Origin: Oscillospiraceae bacterium
Lineage (GTDB): Bacteria > Bacillota > Clostridia > Oscillospirales > Ruminococcaceae
Reading direction: 5' to 3'
Assembly: GCA_022511485.1 (NCBI GenBank)
Contig: JAFLUJ010000007.1
Span: 1-27,629 of the forward strand
Length of the DNA: 27,629 bases
Below, in pieces: positions 7,727 through 15,466 of this stretch (positions within the stretch are counted from its first letter, which is position 1; each line of letters starts with the position of its first letter). Made by a program: the position numbers and the translations under genes. Under the pieces are notes generated by a model. That model was not told where the DNA came from, made no database searches, and was given only the letters and a program-made list of their open reading frames with translations.

Positions 7727-7890
7727 GGGGTTCTCTAAAAATCGGGACGTGAGGAAATTTTCGTACATGACATATATCAGATGCAAGGCGTCAAACCGCA
7801 GTAATACTCGATGTATTGCAAGGTTTGACAACGCAGCAGATGATATATGGAATAGAAAATTTGCCACGAAGGAGGTTTTTAGAGGTTCCC
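7727..7890. mobile_element. MITE-like 164-bp inverted repeat between fliH and fliI
   Basis: The left end (7727-7741) GGGGTTCTCTAAAAA matches the reverse complement of the right end, GGGAACCTCTAAAAA. Complementarity continues inward almost to the centre: AAATTTTC, ATATATCA-GATGC, GCGT and TCAAACC blocks on the left each have partners (GAAAATTT, GCAGATGATATAT, GGTTTGACAACGC) on the right, with small gaps. No coding capacity is visible. This architecture (long imperfect hairpin, defined ends, no transposase) fits a miniature inverted-repeat element. A target duplication is not clear, at most AGA on both sides. It begins 5 nt after the fliH stop. Confidence 0.6.
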
Positions 7891-7909
7891 AGAGGATCAA
7901 TTAATAGTG

Positions 7910-7931
7910 GATACCGCCTTCGGGCGTTATC
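7910..7931 (+). other. UUCG-tetraloop hairpin before fliI
   Basis: GATACCGCC (7910-7918) pairs with GGCGTTATC (7923-7931), one mismatch, closed by the extra-stable cUUCGg tetraloop. It sits just upstream of the fliI ribosome site (GGAGAAGG). No T-run follows, so a role in mRNA end protection or processing is more likely than termination. Confidence 0.5.
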
Positions 7932-7952
7932 ATATAAATTTGGAGAAGGCGT

Positions 7953-9272
7953 ATGAATTTTGCTGCCGTAAGGAACGCCGCCAGACAGGCGGATCTGTTC
8001 CGGTATCAGGGTAAAATCGAAAAGATCATCGGAATGACCATCGAGGCATCCGGTCCGGAAGCGAATATCGGCGATGTGTGCCGGATATACCGCAAGGGCG
8101 AAGGCGGCAGAGGTTCAACTGCTTTTATCTACGGTGAAGTCGTAGGATTCAATAACGGAAAGGTTATGCTCATGCCTTATACCGACACGGAGGGCATAGG
8201 TCCGGGGTCTATTGTGGACAATACGGGCAGACAGCTCCAGGTGGACGTGGGCGATGAGCTTATCGGACGTATTATCAACGCTATCGGTCAGCCGATCGAC
8301 GGCAAGGGAGAAATACAGACCACAGACCGTTATTCTATTGCCGGAGAGCCGGTCAATCCTTTGACAAGACCGCGTATTGACGAGATCATTCCGTTCGGAG
8401 TGAAAGCTATTGACGGATTGCTGACAATAGGCAGAGGTCAGCGTATGGGGATCTTCGCAGGTTCCGGTGTAGGTAAATCCACACTTCTGGGAATGATCGC
8501 AAGAGAAGTTCAGGCGGACATCAATGTTATCGCTCTCGTTGGTGAGCGTGGACGTGAGGTTCTGGAATTTATCGAGCGTGACCTGGGTGAAAAGGGTATG
8601 GCACGGTCGGTGCTGGTAGTTGCTACCTCCGATCAGCCTGCTATGATGCGAAACCGGTGTCCCATGACGGCAACTGCCATTGCGGAGTACTTCAAGGATC
8701 AGGGTAAGAACGTCCTGCTTATGATGGACTCCCTTACAAGATTTGCTATGGCGCAGCGTGAGATCGGTCTTGCTGTGGGCGAAGCTCCTATCGCAAGAGG
8801 ATACACTCCTTCGATTTATACGGCGATGCCCAAGCTCCTTGAAAGAGCCGGCAACTTTGAAAATGGCTCTATCACAGGAATTTACACAGTCCTCGTTGAA
8901 GGTGACGACACTAACGAGCCTATCTCCGATACGGTGAGAGGTATTATTGACGGACATATCATTCTTTCAAGAAAGGTTGCGGCAAGGAATCATTATCCCG
9001 CTATTGAGGTACTTGATTCGGTTTCCCGTCTTATGGCGGAGATCGCGGATAAATCCCAGCGTGACGCAGCTTCAAAAATGAGAAATCTACTTTCTGTTTA
9101 TTATGCCAACTACGACCTTGTTTCCATAGGCGCTTACAAAAAGGGTACAAATCCCGCGCTGGACGAGGCTCTCAGGAAGATCGACAGGATAAACGGATTT
9201 TTACAGCAGGCTACTGATGAAGCATTCTCCTACGAACAAACGGTGGAGATGATGAAGGCGGCTATTAAGTAG
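7953..9272 (+). CDS. fliI: Flagellar type III export ATPase FliI
   Basis: Cytoplasmic F1-beta-like ATPase that unloads chaperone-substrate complexes at the export gate; 439 residues, normal. Walker A GSGVGKST is at residues 170-177, the VGERGREVLEFI motif follows, and Walker B is LLMMDS at about 255-260, followed by TRFAMAQREIGLAVGEAP. The C-terminal domain (YYANYDLVSIGAYKKGTNPALDEAL) is typical of FliI and not of F-type ATPase subunits. The N-terminus is standard (RYQGKIEKIIGMTIEASGP). It is separated from fliH by 231 bp, most of it the MITE-like element. Confidence 0.97.
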   Translation: MNFAAVRNAARQADLFRYQGKIEKIIGMTIEASGPEANIGDVCRIYRKGEGGRGSTAFIYGEVVGFNNGKVMLMPYTDTEGIGPGSIVDNTGRQLQVDVGDELIGRIINAIGQPIDGKGEIQTTDRYSIAGEPVNPLTRPRIDEIIPFGVKAIDGLLTIGRGQRMGIFAGSGVGKSTLLGMIAREVQADINVIALVGERGREVLEFIERDLGEKGMARSVLVVATSDQPAMMRNRCPMTATAIAEYFKDQGKNVLLMMDSLTRFAMAQREIGLAVGEAPIARGYTPSIYTAMPKLLERAGNFENGSITGIYTVLVEGDDTNEPISDTVRGIIDGHIILSRKVAARNHYPAIEVLDSVSRLMAEIADKSQRDAASKMRNLLSVYYANYDLVSIGAYKKGTNPALDEALRKIDRINGFLQQATDEAFSYEQTVEMMKAAIK

Positions 9273-9312
9273 AGCTTATTCACATGGGTCATACACTGTG
9301 TGAACAGGTTCT
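9271..9312. repeat. Small palindromic repeat after fliI (copy 1)
   Basis: AGAGCTTATTCACA (9271-9284) and TGTGAACAGGTTCT (9299-9312) form 14-bp arms in which all but one position can pair in RNA (two G-U), around a 14-nt loop. The left arm begins inside the fliI stop codon and the right arm ends just before the fliJ GGAGG. A second copy lies after fliA. Confidence 0.6.
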
Positions 9313-9327
9313 GATGGAGGTTTACGC

Positions 9328-9771
9328 TTGAAACGGTTTGAGTTTTCTTTGAACAAGCTTATGGGCTATAAGCAACAGGTTCTGGACAGAGAAAAGAACG
9401 ACCTTGCACATCTTCGGAGACAGCAGCAGCAGTATATCGACGAAAAAAGAGCTCTGGAGGAAGCATTAAGACGCTCCAATAAAGAGTTCCTTGAAAGATC
9501 CGCGGCAGGAATGACTATCATGCAGGTAACTACCTTCAAGGGCTATCACAGCTCCCTGTCGGCTCAGATAAAAGAGCTGGAGGCTTCCATTGCAAAAATG
9601 GAGGACAGGGTACAGCGACAGCTGAATGTAGTTATCGAAGCTACAAAAGAGGTATCCTCCCTTGAAAAGCTTGAAAGCAAGCAGCTTGAAGAGTACAACT
9701 TCAAGGCTGCCAAGGCTGAGGAGCAGTTCATCGAGGAGTATGTTACCAATGCTTCTTACAGAGCAGTATAA
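9328..9771 (+). CDS. fliJ: Flagellar export chaperone/stalk protein FliJ
   Basis: Coiled-coil protein that occupies the centre of the FliI hexamer and escorts substrates; 147 residues. It starts KRFEFSLNKLMGYKQQVLDREKNDLA, the typical FliJ opening, and is helical and charged throughout (heptads such as LRRQQQQYIDEKRALEEALRR and QIKELEASIAKMEDRV). TTG is the start, with GGAGG 7 nt upstream. It sits between fliI and fliK as in other Clostridia. Confidence 0.9.
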   Translation: MKRFEFSLNKLMGYKQQVLDREKNDLAHLRRQQQQYIDEKRALEEALRRSNKEFLERSAAGMTIMQVTTFKGYHSSLSAQIKELEASIAKMEDRVQRQLNVVIEATKEVSSLEKLESKQLEEYNFKAAKAEEQFIEEYVTNASYRAV

Positions 9772-9834
9772 AAACGGTTTAAGATACCAAATGGTATTTT
9801 AAATAAATATTTTTATGGAAAGGAGGAGATGGCG

Positions 9835-11295
9835 ATGGATTTTACGCTTAATCTGCAAACTGCGGCAGCTTTTCTTGGCGCGGCGGCAGGTGCGGCAGGC
9901 GGAGATCCTATGGCTGTGGCTGGGGACGGTGCGAGCTTTTCCGAGATCCTTTCTCAGGCAAGCGATGCGGCTCAGGCAGATGAGGTTGTCGATCAGAGTG
10001 CAGCTTCCGGAGAGGATGCCGGTACAGGCGATGTGGTTCAGAAAGAGGACACTGTTACTGACGAGAACGGTTTTGTCTATGTTCCGAGGACACCTGCTGA
10101 GGACATAATAAAGCTCATTGAGAATATGGATGACGGCATCAAAAAGGGTATGAGGCTTCTTCTGAACACAATGATAAAGGCTCTTATGGGTGACAGCAGC
10201 AAGGACAAGAAGACCGATCTTTTCTCAATGTTCTACGGCGGAAGCGGAGACGGACTTTTTGATGATGACACGTTCCTTCTGGGAACAGAGCTCATGTATC
10301 AGTTCGGCAATGCAATGGATCTTGAGTTTGAGGATATGGACGACGTCACAGATCTTCTTGACCGGCTCCTGAACGGAATTTACGGCAAGGACGATGATGA
10401 CGAGACAGACGAGAACACTGCGGCGGATATTCTGGCTGCTATGCTCAGTCCGGATACTCAGGAAGAGATCGTTATGATAGTTGAATCCGAGCAGGAACTT
10501 GCGCCGGCTGAAATTTCCGCGAAGCTTTTCAGGCTTCCGAAGGAGATAGTAGTTGAGATGAAGCCCGAGGACGTTCCCAAAATGGAGAAGCTTTACGAGG
10601 ACTTCAGGGCAGAGCTCAGATTTAAGCCTGCTGAGGAAAAGGATACCGGAATTGACATCCGTAATCTTATGGGAGCTGACAGATCGGCATTAAAGCTCAA
10701 CGATGCAGCAGATCAGATCAGATCTATCGGCGGTGATACGGCTGTTCAGGCAGAGCTTGCAGCAGCGGTCCATAATGTTGTTCCCGAGGGTAATACCGAG
10801 GTCACAGCTACAGAGATCGACATTGCTACAGCAAGATCTGTGGAAAACCAGATCGTAGAGCGTATTTCCGAAAAGCTCTTTGACATGAAGGGCGACAACG
10901 AGACAGAAGAACTGGTAATGGTTCTTAAGCCGGAAAATCTCGGACAGGTGGCTGTTAAGCTGGTAAAGGAAAACGGCGCACTTTCAGTTGTGCTTTCCGC
11001 TCAGTACAGTGAGGTGGGCAAGCTTATGGCAGATCGTGCAGCAGCCCTCAGTGACAGTCTGTCGAACAGAAATGTTGAGGTAAAAGACATTGAAGTAGTT
11101 GATCCCGGAAGCGCAGCAGAACAGATGGGTCTGAATTTCACAAATCAGGGTTTCAGCTTCGGACGCGGTCAGGAGTATTCCTCTGATGAGGAGAAAAACA
11201 GCTACAGCGGCATTGACGAGATCGACGAGATCACAGAGACAGAACCCGAAATAAGAATTATAAGGGAGGCAGGATCATGGCAAACAACGGCATAA
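9835..11295 (+). CDS. fliK: Flagellar hook-length control protein FliK
   Basis: Secreted ruler that sets hook length and switches export specificity through FlhB. ATG 9835 is preferred to ATG 9829 because AGGAGG (9821-9826) is then 8 nt away and not 2; the product has 486 residues. The N-terminal two thirds are acidic, low in Cys and poorly conserved (YGKDDDDETDENTAADIL). The C-terminal domain, about residues 355-440, has the diagnostic VLKPENLGQVAVKLVKENG and later LSDSLSNRNVEVKDIEV pattern. The 3' end overlaps flgD by 19 nt. Confidence 0.9.
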   Translation: MDFTLNLQTAAAFLGAAAGAAGGDPMAVAGDGASFSEILSQASDAAQADEVVDQSAASGEDAGTGDVVQKEDTVTDENGFVYVPRTPAEDIIKLIENMDDGIKKGMRLLLNTMIKALMGDSSKDKKTDLFSMFYGGSGDGLFDDDTFLLGTELMYQFGNAMDLEFEDMDDVTDLLDRLLNGIYGKDDDDETDENTAADILAAMLSPDTQEEIVMIVESEQELAPAEISAKLFRLPKEIVVEMKPEDVPKMEKLYEDFRAELRFKPAEEKDTGIDIRNLMGADRSALKLNDAADQIRSIGGDTAVQAELAAAVHNVVPEGNTEVTATEIDIATARSVENQIVERISEKLFDMKGDNETEELVMVLKPENLGQVAVKLVKENGALSVVLSAQYSEVGKLMADRAAALSDSLSNRNVEVKDIEVVDPGSAAEQMGLNFTNQGFSFGRGQEYSSDEEKNSYSGIDEIDEITETEPEIRIIREAGSWQTTA

Positions 11296-12989
11296 GTGAT
11301 TACATGACAGCGTCTAACCGTGTTTACAGCAAGTATACCAACAAATACTATGACACGGAGGACTATGGCGATTCAGCTGACAGAAACTATATTGACTTTG
11401 ACGGCTATCTTAAGCTTCTTGTTGCACAGATGAGCAATCAGGACTTCAACGATCCTATGAGCGATTCCGAAATGCTTCAGCAGATGGCTCAGTACTCAAT
11501 GCTTGAAGGTATCAAGAACATGACCCAGCAGAACAACATCAGCTATGCAAGCTCACTTGTAGGAAAGGTCGTTACAGTTTGTGAGAACGGAATGTATCTG
11601 ACAGGTAAAATTGATTCCGTTACCATTTACAATGGCGAACCATGGATCATTATCAACGGCAACGCTTTCAAGAGCAGTAAGGTTACTGATATTGTTGATG
11701 AAAAATCCTTTGAAGAGCTTAAAGCTTTTCTTGGCAAGACTGTTGATGCAACTCAGGACGGCGTGACCGTAAGAGGAGTAGTTCAGAATATTCTGTTTAT
11801 CGGCGGCGAAGGCTATCTGTCCGTAAACGGCAATATTTACTATGCAAGCGAAGTCAAGATCGTTGATGATGAAGACCTTGAAAACGGCGAAAGCGGCGAA
11901 GGCGATGAAAACGTCGGCGGCGTTGAAGGCGGCGAAGGTGTTGAAGGTGGCGAAGGTGTTGAAGGCGGCGAAGGCAGCGAGGGTCTTGAGGACGAAGAGA
12001 CTATCGACGGCGATAAAGTCGTAGATAACGATGAAACACTGGTAACCGATCCGGATAACGGAAATGAGACTGACACTGAGAATATTTCCGTCCAGACAAC
12101 TCAGATGCAGTACGTTAATCCTGTTTCTTTCAAAGCACAGTCTCTGGCTGACATCCTTATCAAGGAGATCGACAAGGTGAATCCGGCTATGGACGTGGAG
12201 GAAAAGGACGACGAGGAAGCGATGTACGATCAGTACCTTGTTGAGACTGCTTATGTGAATGTTCAGGATTATTCCGCAGGTATTTTTGCAGACACATATA
12301 CTCTGGCATCCGAAAAATATTTTGCGTCTGACAACTCAGGCGAAAGCAAAATTGTCGGCAGAACAGAGGGTACAAGCGGAACAGAAAACAACTTACTGGA
12401 TGAAAACACATCATACAATGTTTCAAACCGCAGCACATCGGAATTTATTGATACTTCCGCAGCAGACAGATATAACTCCTACCTGAAAGCTTATTCAGCA
12501 AGAAGAGGCTATACACAGGGTGTTACAACTGAAAAGGGAATTACAACATCTGATGGTGTTCCTCACAGAATTTCCGTTGAGGCTTATCCCGAGGAAGCTG
12601 CTCTGGCAGATGCTCTCGGAACAAGAATGTATGATATTCGCTTTATCCACAATACTGCTATCACATCAAGAATAAAGACAGGTGAGATCATCGGTCATTC
12701 AACAAGCGGAAGACCTGTCACCGAGATAGGCTACAGCGGTGTTGGTCAGCTTGGAGAGGTGGTTACCTTTGCAGACGGCAAACAGCGTGTTGAGATCCTG
12801 CTGAAGGACGGAAGATCATGCTGGCTCTATACATCGGGAGACTATACACTTGATGAGATCTGCGATCCCACAGCACCACCGCGTTCATTGATCGATCTTA
12901 CACCTCAGGAAGCAGCTATAAGATTCTATTCAAGACCTTTCGGAGATGTGGATAGTAAAGTTGCAAAAGCTATGGGTCTGAATTATTGA
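11277..12989 (+). CDS. flgD: Hook-capping protein FlgD, greatly extended
   Basis: FlgD forms the transient scaffold that caps the growing hook. The diagnostic N-terminal segment is at about residues 38-80 (YLKLLVAQMSNQDFNDPMSDSEMLQQMAQYSMLEGI). Two consecutive beta-rich units follow, about 92-141 and 150-199, sharing LxGKxV...G...VNGN...S.V..I, so they look like an internal duplication. Residues 216-233 are VEGGEG three times, inside an acidic linker. The rest (about 250-570), including GYSGVGQLGEVVTFADG near 480-500, is not recognised. Typical FlgD is about 140-270 residues; this has 570. AGGGAGG lies before the ATG, inside fliK. Confidence 0.85.
   Translation: MANNGISDYMTASNRVYSKYTNKYYDTEDYGDSADRNYIDFDGYLKLLVAQMSNQDFNDPMSDSEMLQQMAQYSMLEGIKNMTQQNNISYASSLVGKVVTVCENGMYLTGKIDSVTIYNGEPWIIINGNAFKSSKVTDIVDEKSFEELKAFLGKTVDATQDGVTVRGVVQNILFIGGEGYLSVNGNIYYASEVKIVDDEDLENGESGEGDENVGGVEGGEGVEGGEGVEGGEGSEGLEDEETIDGDKVVDNDETLVTDPDNGNETDTENISVQTTQMQYVNPVSFKAQSLADILIKEIDKVNPAMDVEEKDDEEAMYDQYLVETAYVNVQDYSAGIFADTYTLASEKYFASDNSGESKIVGRTEGTSGTENNLLDENTSYNVSNRSTSEFIDTSAADRYNSYLKAYSARRGYTQGVTTEKGITTSDGVPHRISVEAYPEEAALADALGTRMYDIRFIHNTAITSRIKTGEIIGHSTSGRPVTEIGYSGVGQLGEVVTFADGKQRVEILLKDGRSCWLYTSGDYTLDEICDPTAPPRSLIDLTPQEAAIRFYSRPFGDVDSKVAKAMGLNY
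11922..11975 (+). repeat. 18-bp in-frame tandem repeat within flgD
   Basis: Three copies of GTTGAAGGYGGCGAAGGY occur head to tail (11922-11939, 11940-11957, 11958-11975), encoding VEGGEG each time, with degenerate GSEG/GEG units on both sides. Copies differ only at third-codon positions, so slippage or recombination would keep frame and composition. Confidence 0.9.
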
Positions 12990-13021
12990 TCCGACAATAA
13001 AAATATTTTGAAAGGAAATCG

Positions 13022-13435
13022 GTGCCGACTATGTTAATAAACGAATATGTAAGACTGCGTAATGTGTCGGTATCAACAGGCAACGCGGCTGTTACGCCTG
13101 AAAATAAGGCTGTCAGCCCGGGTCAAAGCGATTTCGCTAAAGAGCTGCAAAGCCAGCTTGAAGCGCTTAACCAAAGCAGCGGCGTCCAGTTTTCCAAGCA
13201 CGCTATGGACAGGATCTCCGAAAGGAATATCGACCTTAGCGAGGATAACAGACTGGACAGACTGAACAGAGCGGTCACGCTCGCAGGCGAAAAAGGCTCT
13301 GACGACGCGCTTGTGATGATCGACTCAACTGCATTTCTCGTCAGCATAAAAAATAATAAGGTAATTACCACACTTACTGCGGACGATATGCAGGGAAATA
13401 TTTTCACAAACATTGATTCAACAGTCATTATGTAA
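13022..13435 (+). CDS. Flagellar operon protein, TIGR02530-like
   Basis: A 137-residue protein between flgD and flgE. The segment VQFSKHAMDRISERNIDLSEDN followed by RLNRAVTLAGEKGSDDALVMIDSTAFLVSIKNNKVITTL is the signature of the small conserved flagellar operon protein found at this locus in Bacillus and Clostridia. Its biochemical role is not settled; the place between the hook cap and hook genes suggests a hook-assembly function. GTG 13022 is chosen as AAAGGA is 5 nt upstream; ATG 13031 would leave a 14-nt gap. The N-terminal 45 residues are low in conservation. Confidence 0.85.
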   Translation: MPTMLINEYVRLRNVSVSTGNAAVTPENKAVSPGQSDFAKELQSQLEALNQSSGVQFSKHAMDRISERNIDLSEDNRLDRLNRAVTLAGEKGSDDALVMIDSTAFLVSIKNNKVITTLTADDMQGNIFTNIDSTVIM

Positions 13436-13480
13436 TTAAGATCAGGCTGACAATAATACGATCGGACCGAAAGGAGATCG

Positions 13481-13508
13481 TTCCGTCCTGACCGACTGAC
13501 GGACGGAA
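13481..13508. other. Hairpin in the spacer before flgE
   Basis: TTCCGTCC (13481-13488) pairs exactly with GGACGGAA (13501-13508) around a 12-nt loop. It is followed by an imperfect direct repeat, TACCGGTCATGTCA against TACCGGTTAAATGTCA. No T-tract. It may insulate the highly expressed hook gene or protect its mRNA. Confidence 0.45.
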
Positions 13509-13577
13509 TACCGGTCATGTCAAGCTTATACCGGTTAAATGTCAGCAAAAAATTATTTGAAGGAGAGCTTGAATTAA

Positions 13578-15008
13578 ATGGTTAGATCACTTTATTCCGG
13601 AGTTTCCGGACTTACAACTCACCAGACAAGAATGGACGTTATCGGTAACAATATCGCTAACGTTAATACCTATGGATTTAAGGCTTCCAGAGTAACCTTC
13701 CGTGATATTTACTATCAGACATCTATCAAGGCTACAGCCGGTAATGTTACATTCGGCGGTAACAACGCTGCTCAGGTAGGTTACGGCGTACAGCTGGGTT
13801 CTATCGACAAGGATATGAGCCAGTCCAGCGGACAGAACACAGGTAAGCTTTTCGATCTGATGCTTGACGGTGACGGAATGTTTATGACAGCTACATACAG
13901 CAGTCTTAACCTTTCCTCCGACAAGTCCGCATCAACGGTTAAGTTTACCAGAATGGGTATGTTCACAATAGACAGCTACGGAAACCTTGCTTCCAGCAAC
14001 AACGTTCTGCTTGTAGGTTCAAGAAACTCTCTGGCAGGTCTCCATAACACAGGAGATATGAGCGCTAACTACCTTAACGATGTTGAGATAATCGACAGAA
14101 GCGGTGACGGTGTCATCAGCTCTGAGGACGTTACTTTCAGAAACGTTATCAACCTTAATGAGCTTATTCAGACAGCTTATAATATCTTCACAGATGATTA
14201 CGGTTATATGTACGGCTATCACTGGGATGACTGGACAAATGCTGCTGGTCAGGCTCAGCAGGGTATTATTTCAACATACCCCCCCGGAACAGCTAATTCA
14301 CCTGTTGTATATGACCTCGCCAGATTCGGCGGCACTGCACAGCAGCTTATAGATGCTGCTAACGCATCAGATAATCCTACTGAGTTCCTCAAGCAGTATA
14401 TTGATGTTCATGATACACTTGAAAATCTTAATATGGAAGGTGCGACAGCCGGAGTACCGACCGGTGCGCCATTCAGATATTACTGTGATGAGACCGGAAG
14501 CGAAGTATATGACGCTACACAGGCAACAAAGACTGAAATAAATTACACAACACAATATACTGCTTTGTATAATGCCAGAAACGATGCAACAGCTCTTGAG
14601 ACTGCCAGAAATGCTCTTAAGGGACTTGGCGGACTTATCGGTGAGGTAACTTATGGTAAGATCCAGGGCTGTGATGTTGCTCGTGACGGTGTTATCACAG
14701 TTACATATAACGGTGAGATGAAGGCTATTGCAAGAATCGAGGTCGCTGTATTTGATAACTATGACGGTCTCCTCGAAGACGGTGATACTACCTTTACCGA
14801 CAGCGTTGCTTCCGGAAGAGCAAAGATCATGAAGGCAGCTGACCTTCCTGAAACAAGAATTTCCAGCGGTAAGCTCGAAATGTCAAACGTAAACCTTGCA
14901 CAGGAGTTCTCTGATATGATCGTTACACAGAGAGGCTTCCAGGCTAACGCAAGAATCATCACTACATCCGACTCCATGCTTGAGGAGCTTGTAAACCTCA
15001 AGAGATAA
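13578..15008 (+). CDS. flgE: Flagellar hook protein FlgE
   Basis: Structural subunit of the hook, 476 residues. The N-terminus MVRSLYSGVSGLTTHQTRMDVIGNNIANVNTYGFKA is the classical axial-protein D0 segment, followed by the hook pattern GNNAAQVGYGVQLGSID and LFDLMLDGDGMFM. The C-terminus (LAQEFSDMIVTQRGFQANARIITTSDSMLEELVNL) pairs with it in the D0 coiled coil. The variable middle, about residues 160-400, includes an EF-hand-like loop at D173-D184. GAAGGAGAG precedes the ATG. Confidence 0.94.
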   Translation: MVRSLYSGVSGLTTHQTRMDVIGNNIANVNTYGFKASRVTFRDIYYQTSIKATAGNVTFGGNNAAQVGYGVQLGSIDKDMSQSSGQNTGKLFDLMLDGDGMFMTATYSSLNLSSDKSASTVKFTRMGMFTIDSYGNLASSNNVLLVGSRNSLAGLHNTGDMSANYLNDVEIIDRSGDGVISSEDVTFRNVINLNELIQTAYNIFTDDYGYMYGYHWDDWTNAAGQAQQGIISTYPPGTANSPVVYDLARFGGTAQQLIDAANASDNPTEFLKQYIDVHDTLENLNMEGATAGVPTGAPFRYYCDETGSEVYDATQATKTEINYTTQYTALYNARNDATALETARNALKGLGGLIGEVTYGKIQGCDVARDGVITVTYNGEMKAIARIEVAVFDNYDGLLEDGDTTFTDSVASGRAKIMKAADLPETRISSGKLEMSNVNLAQEFSDMIVTQRGFQANARIITTSDSMLEELVNLKR

Positions 15009-15091
15009 CTAATTACAGTGTGCAGTGATGTTTTGGCGGGCATTGCTGTATGAGACACACATCCCTCATTTAAAATTATTTAATAGTATCT

Positions 15092-15141
15092 GCGGAGCGC
15101 CCGGGCAGACAGCTATATAAATGGCTCAGCCTTTGCTCCGC
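15092..15141. other. Structured flgE-flbD spacer
   Basis: GCGGAGC (15092-15098) pairs exactly with GCTCCGC (15135-15141). Within the loop AGCTAT and ATGGCT form a second short stem with one wobble. The following sequence is not T-rich enough to be a clear terminator. The stem may separate expression of the abundant hook protein from the stator genes. Confidence 0.45.
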
Positions 15142-15208
15142 GGTGCTGTTATTGAGATGAATATACGCCAAGTAGAATTTTAGAATTATATACCGAAAGG
15201 AAAAAGTT

Positions 15209-15406
15209 ATGATCAAGCTGACAAGGATCAACGGAACAGTTCTTCTTATTAATGAAAGCTTTATAGAAGCGGCGGAGGAAGCTCCCGATACTGTTCTTAC
15301 AATGCAGAACGGACACAGATACCTCGTAAAAGAGACCGTGGACGAGATCATAGAGCTGTCAGAACAGTTCAGACGAGAGTGTTATCCGACTATTGCCGGG
15401 ACGTGA
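15209..15406 (+). CDS. flbD: FlbD family flagellar protein (SwrD homologue)
   Basis: A 65-residue protein with the short FlbD family pattern MIKLTRINGTVLLIN...DTVLTMQNGHRYLVKETVDEIIEL. The family is present upstream of motA in many Firmicutes operons, and in Bacillus subtilis its member SwrD raises motor power for swarming. The spacing fits here: it is directly followed by motA after 60 nt. GAAAGGAAA precedes the ATG. Confidence 0.88.
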   Translation: MIKLTRINGTVLLINESFIEAAEEAPDTVLTMQNGHRYLVKETVDEIIELSEQFRRECYPTIAGT

Positions 15407-15412
15407 ATATTC

Positions 15413-15427
15413 GGCGGTATATCCGCC
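15413..15427. other. Short hairpin between flbD and motA
   Basis: GGCGG (15413-15417) and CCGCC (15423-15427) enclose a TATAT loop, directly after the flbD stop codon. Too short to call a terminator on its own; no T-run. Confidence 0.3.
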
Positions 15428-15466
15428 TTATATAGATAGATAATATTTTTACCGGAGGACGTTTTT

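Noticed and set aside
6575..7900. Long open frame of 441 codons on the minus strand opposite fliH
   Set aside because: It reads as Ser/Ala/Ile repeats that are the mirror of the GCN/GAR-rich sense repeats. The absence of stop codons follows from composition; no ribosome site or family pattern is visible.
8115..8957. Minus-strand open frame of 280 codons in fliI
   Set aside because: It lies opposite the conserved ATPase core and shows no domain pattern; a codon-bias shadow.
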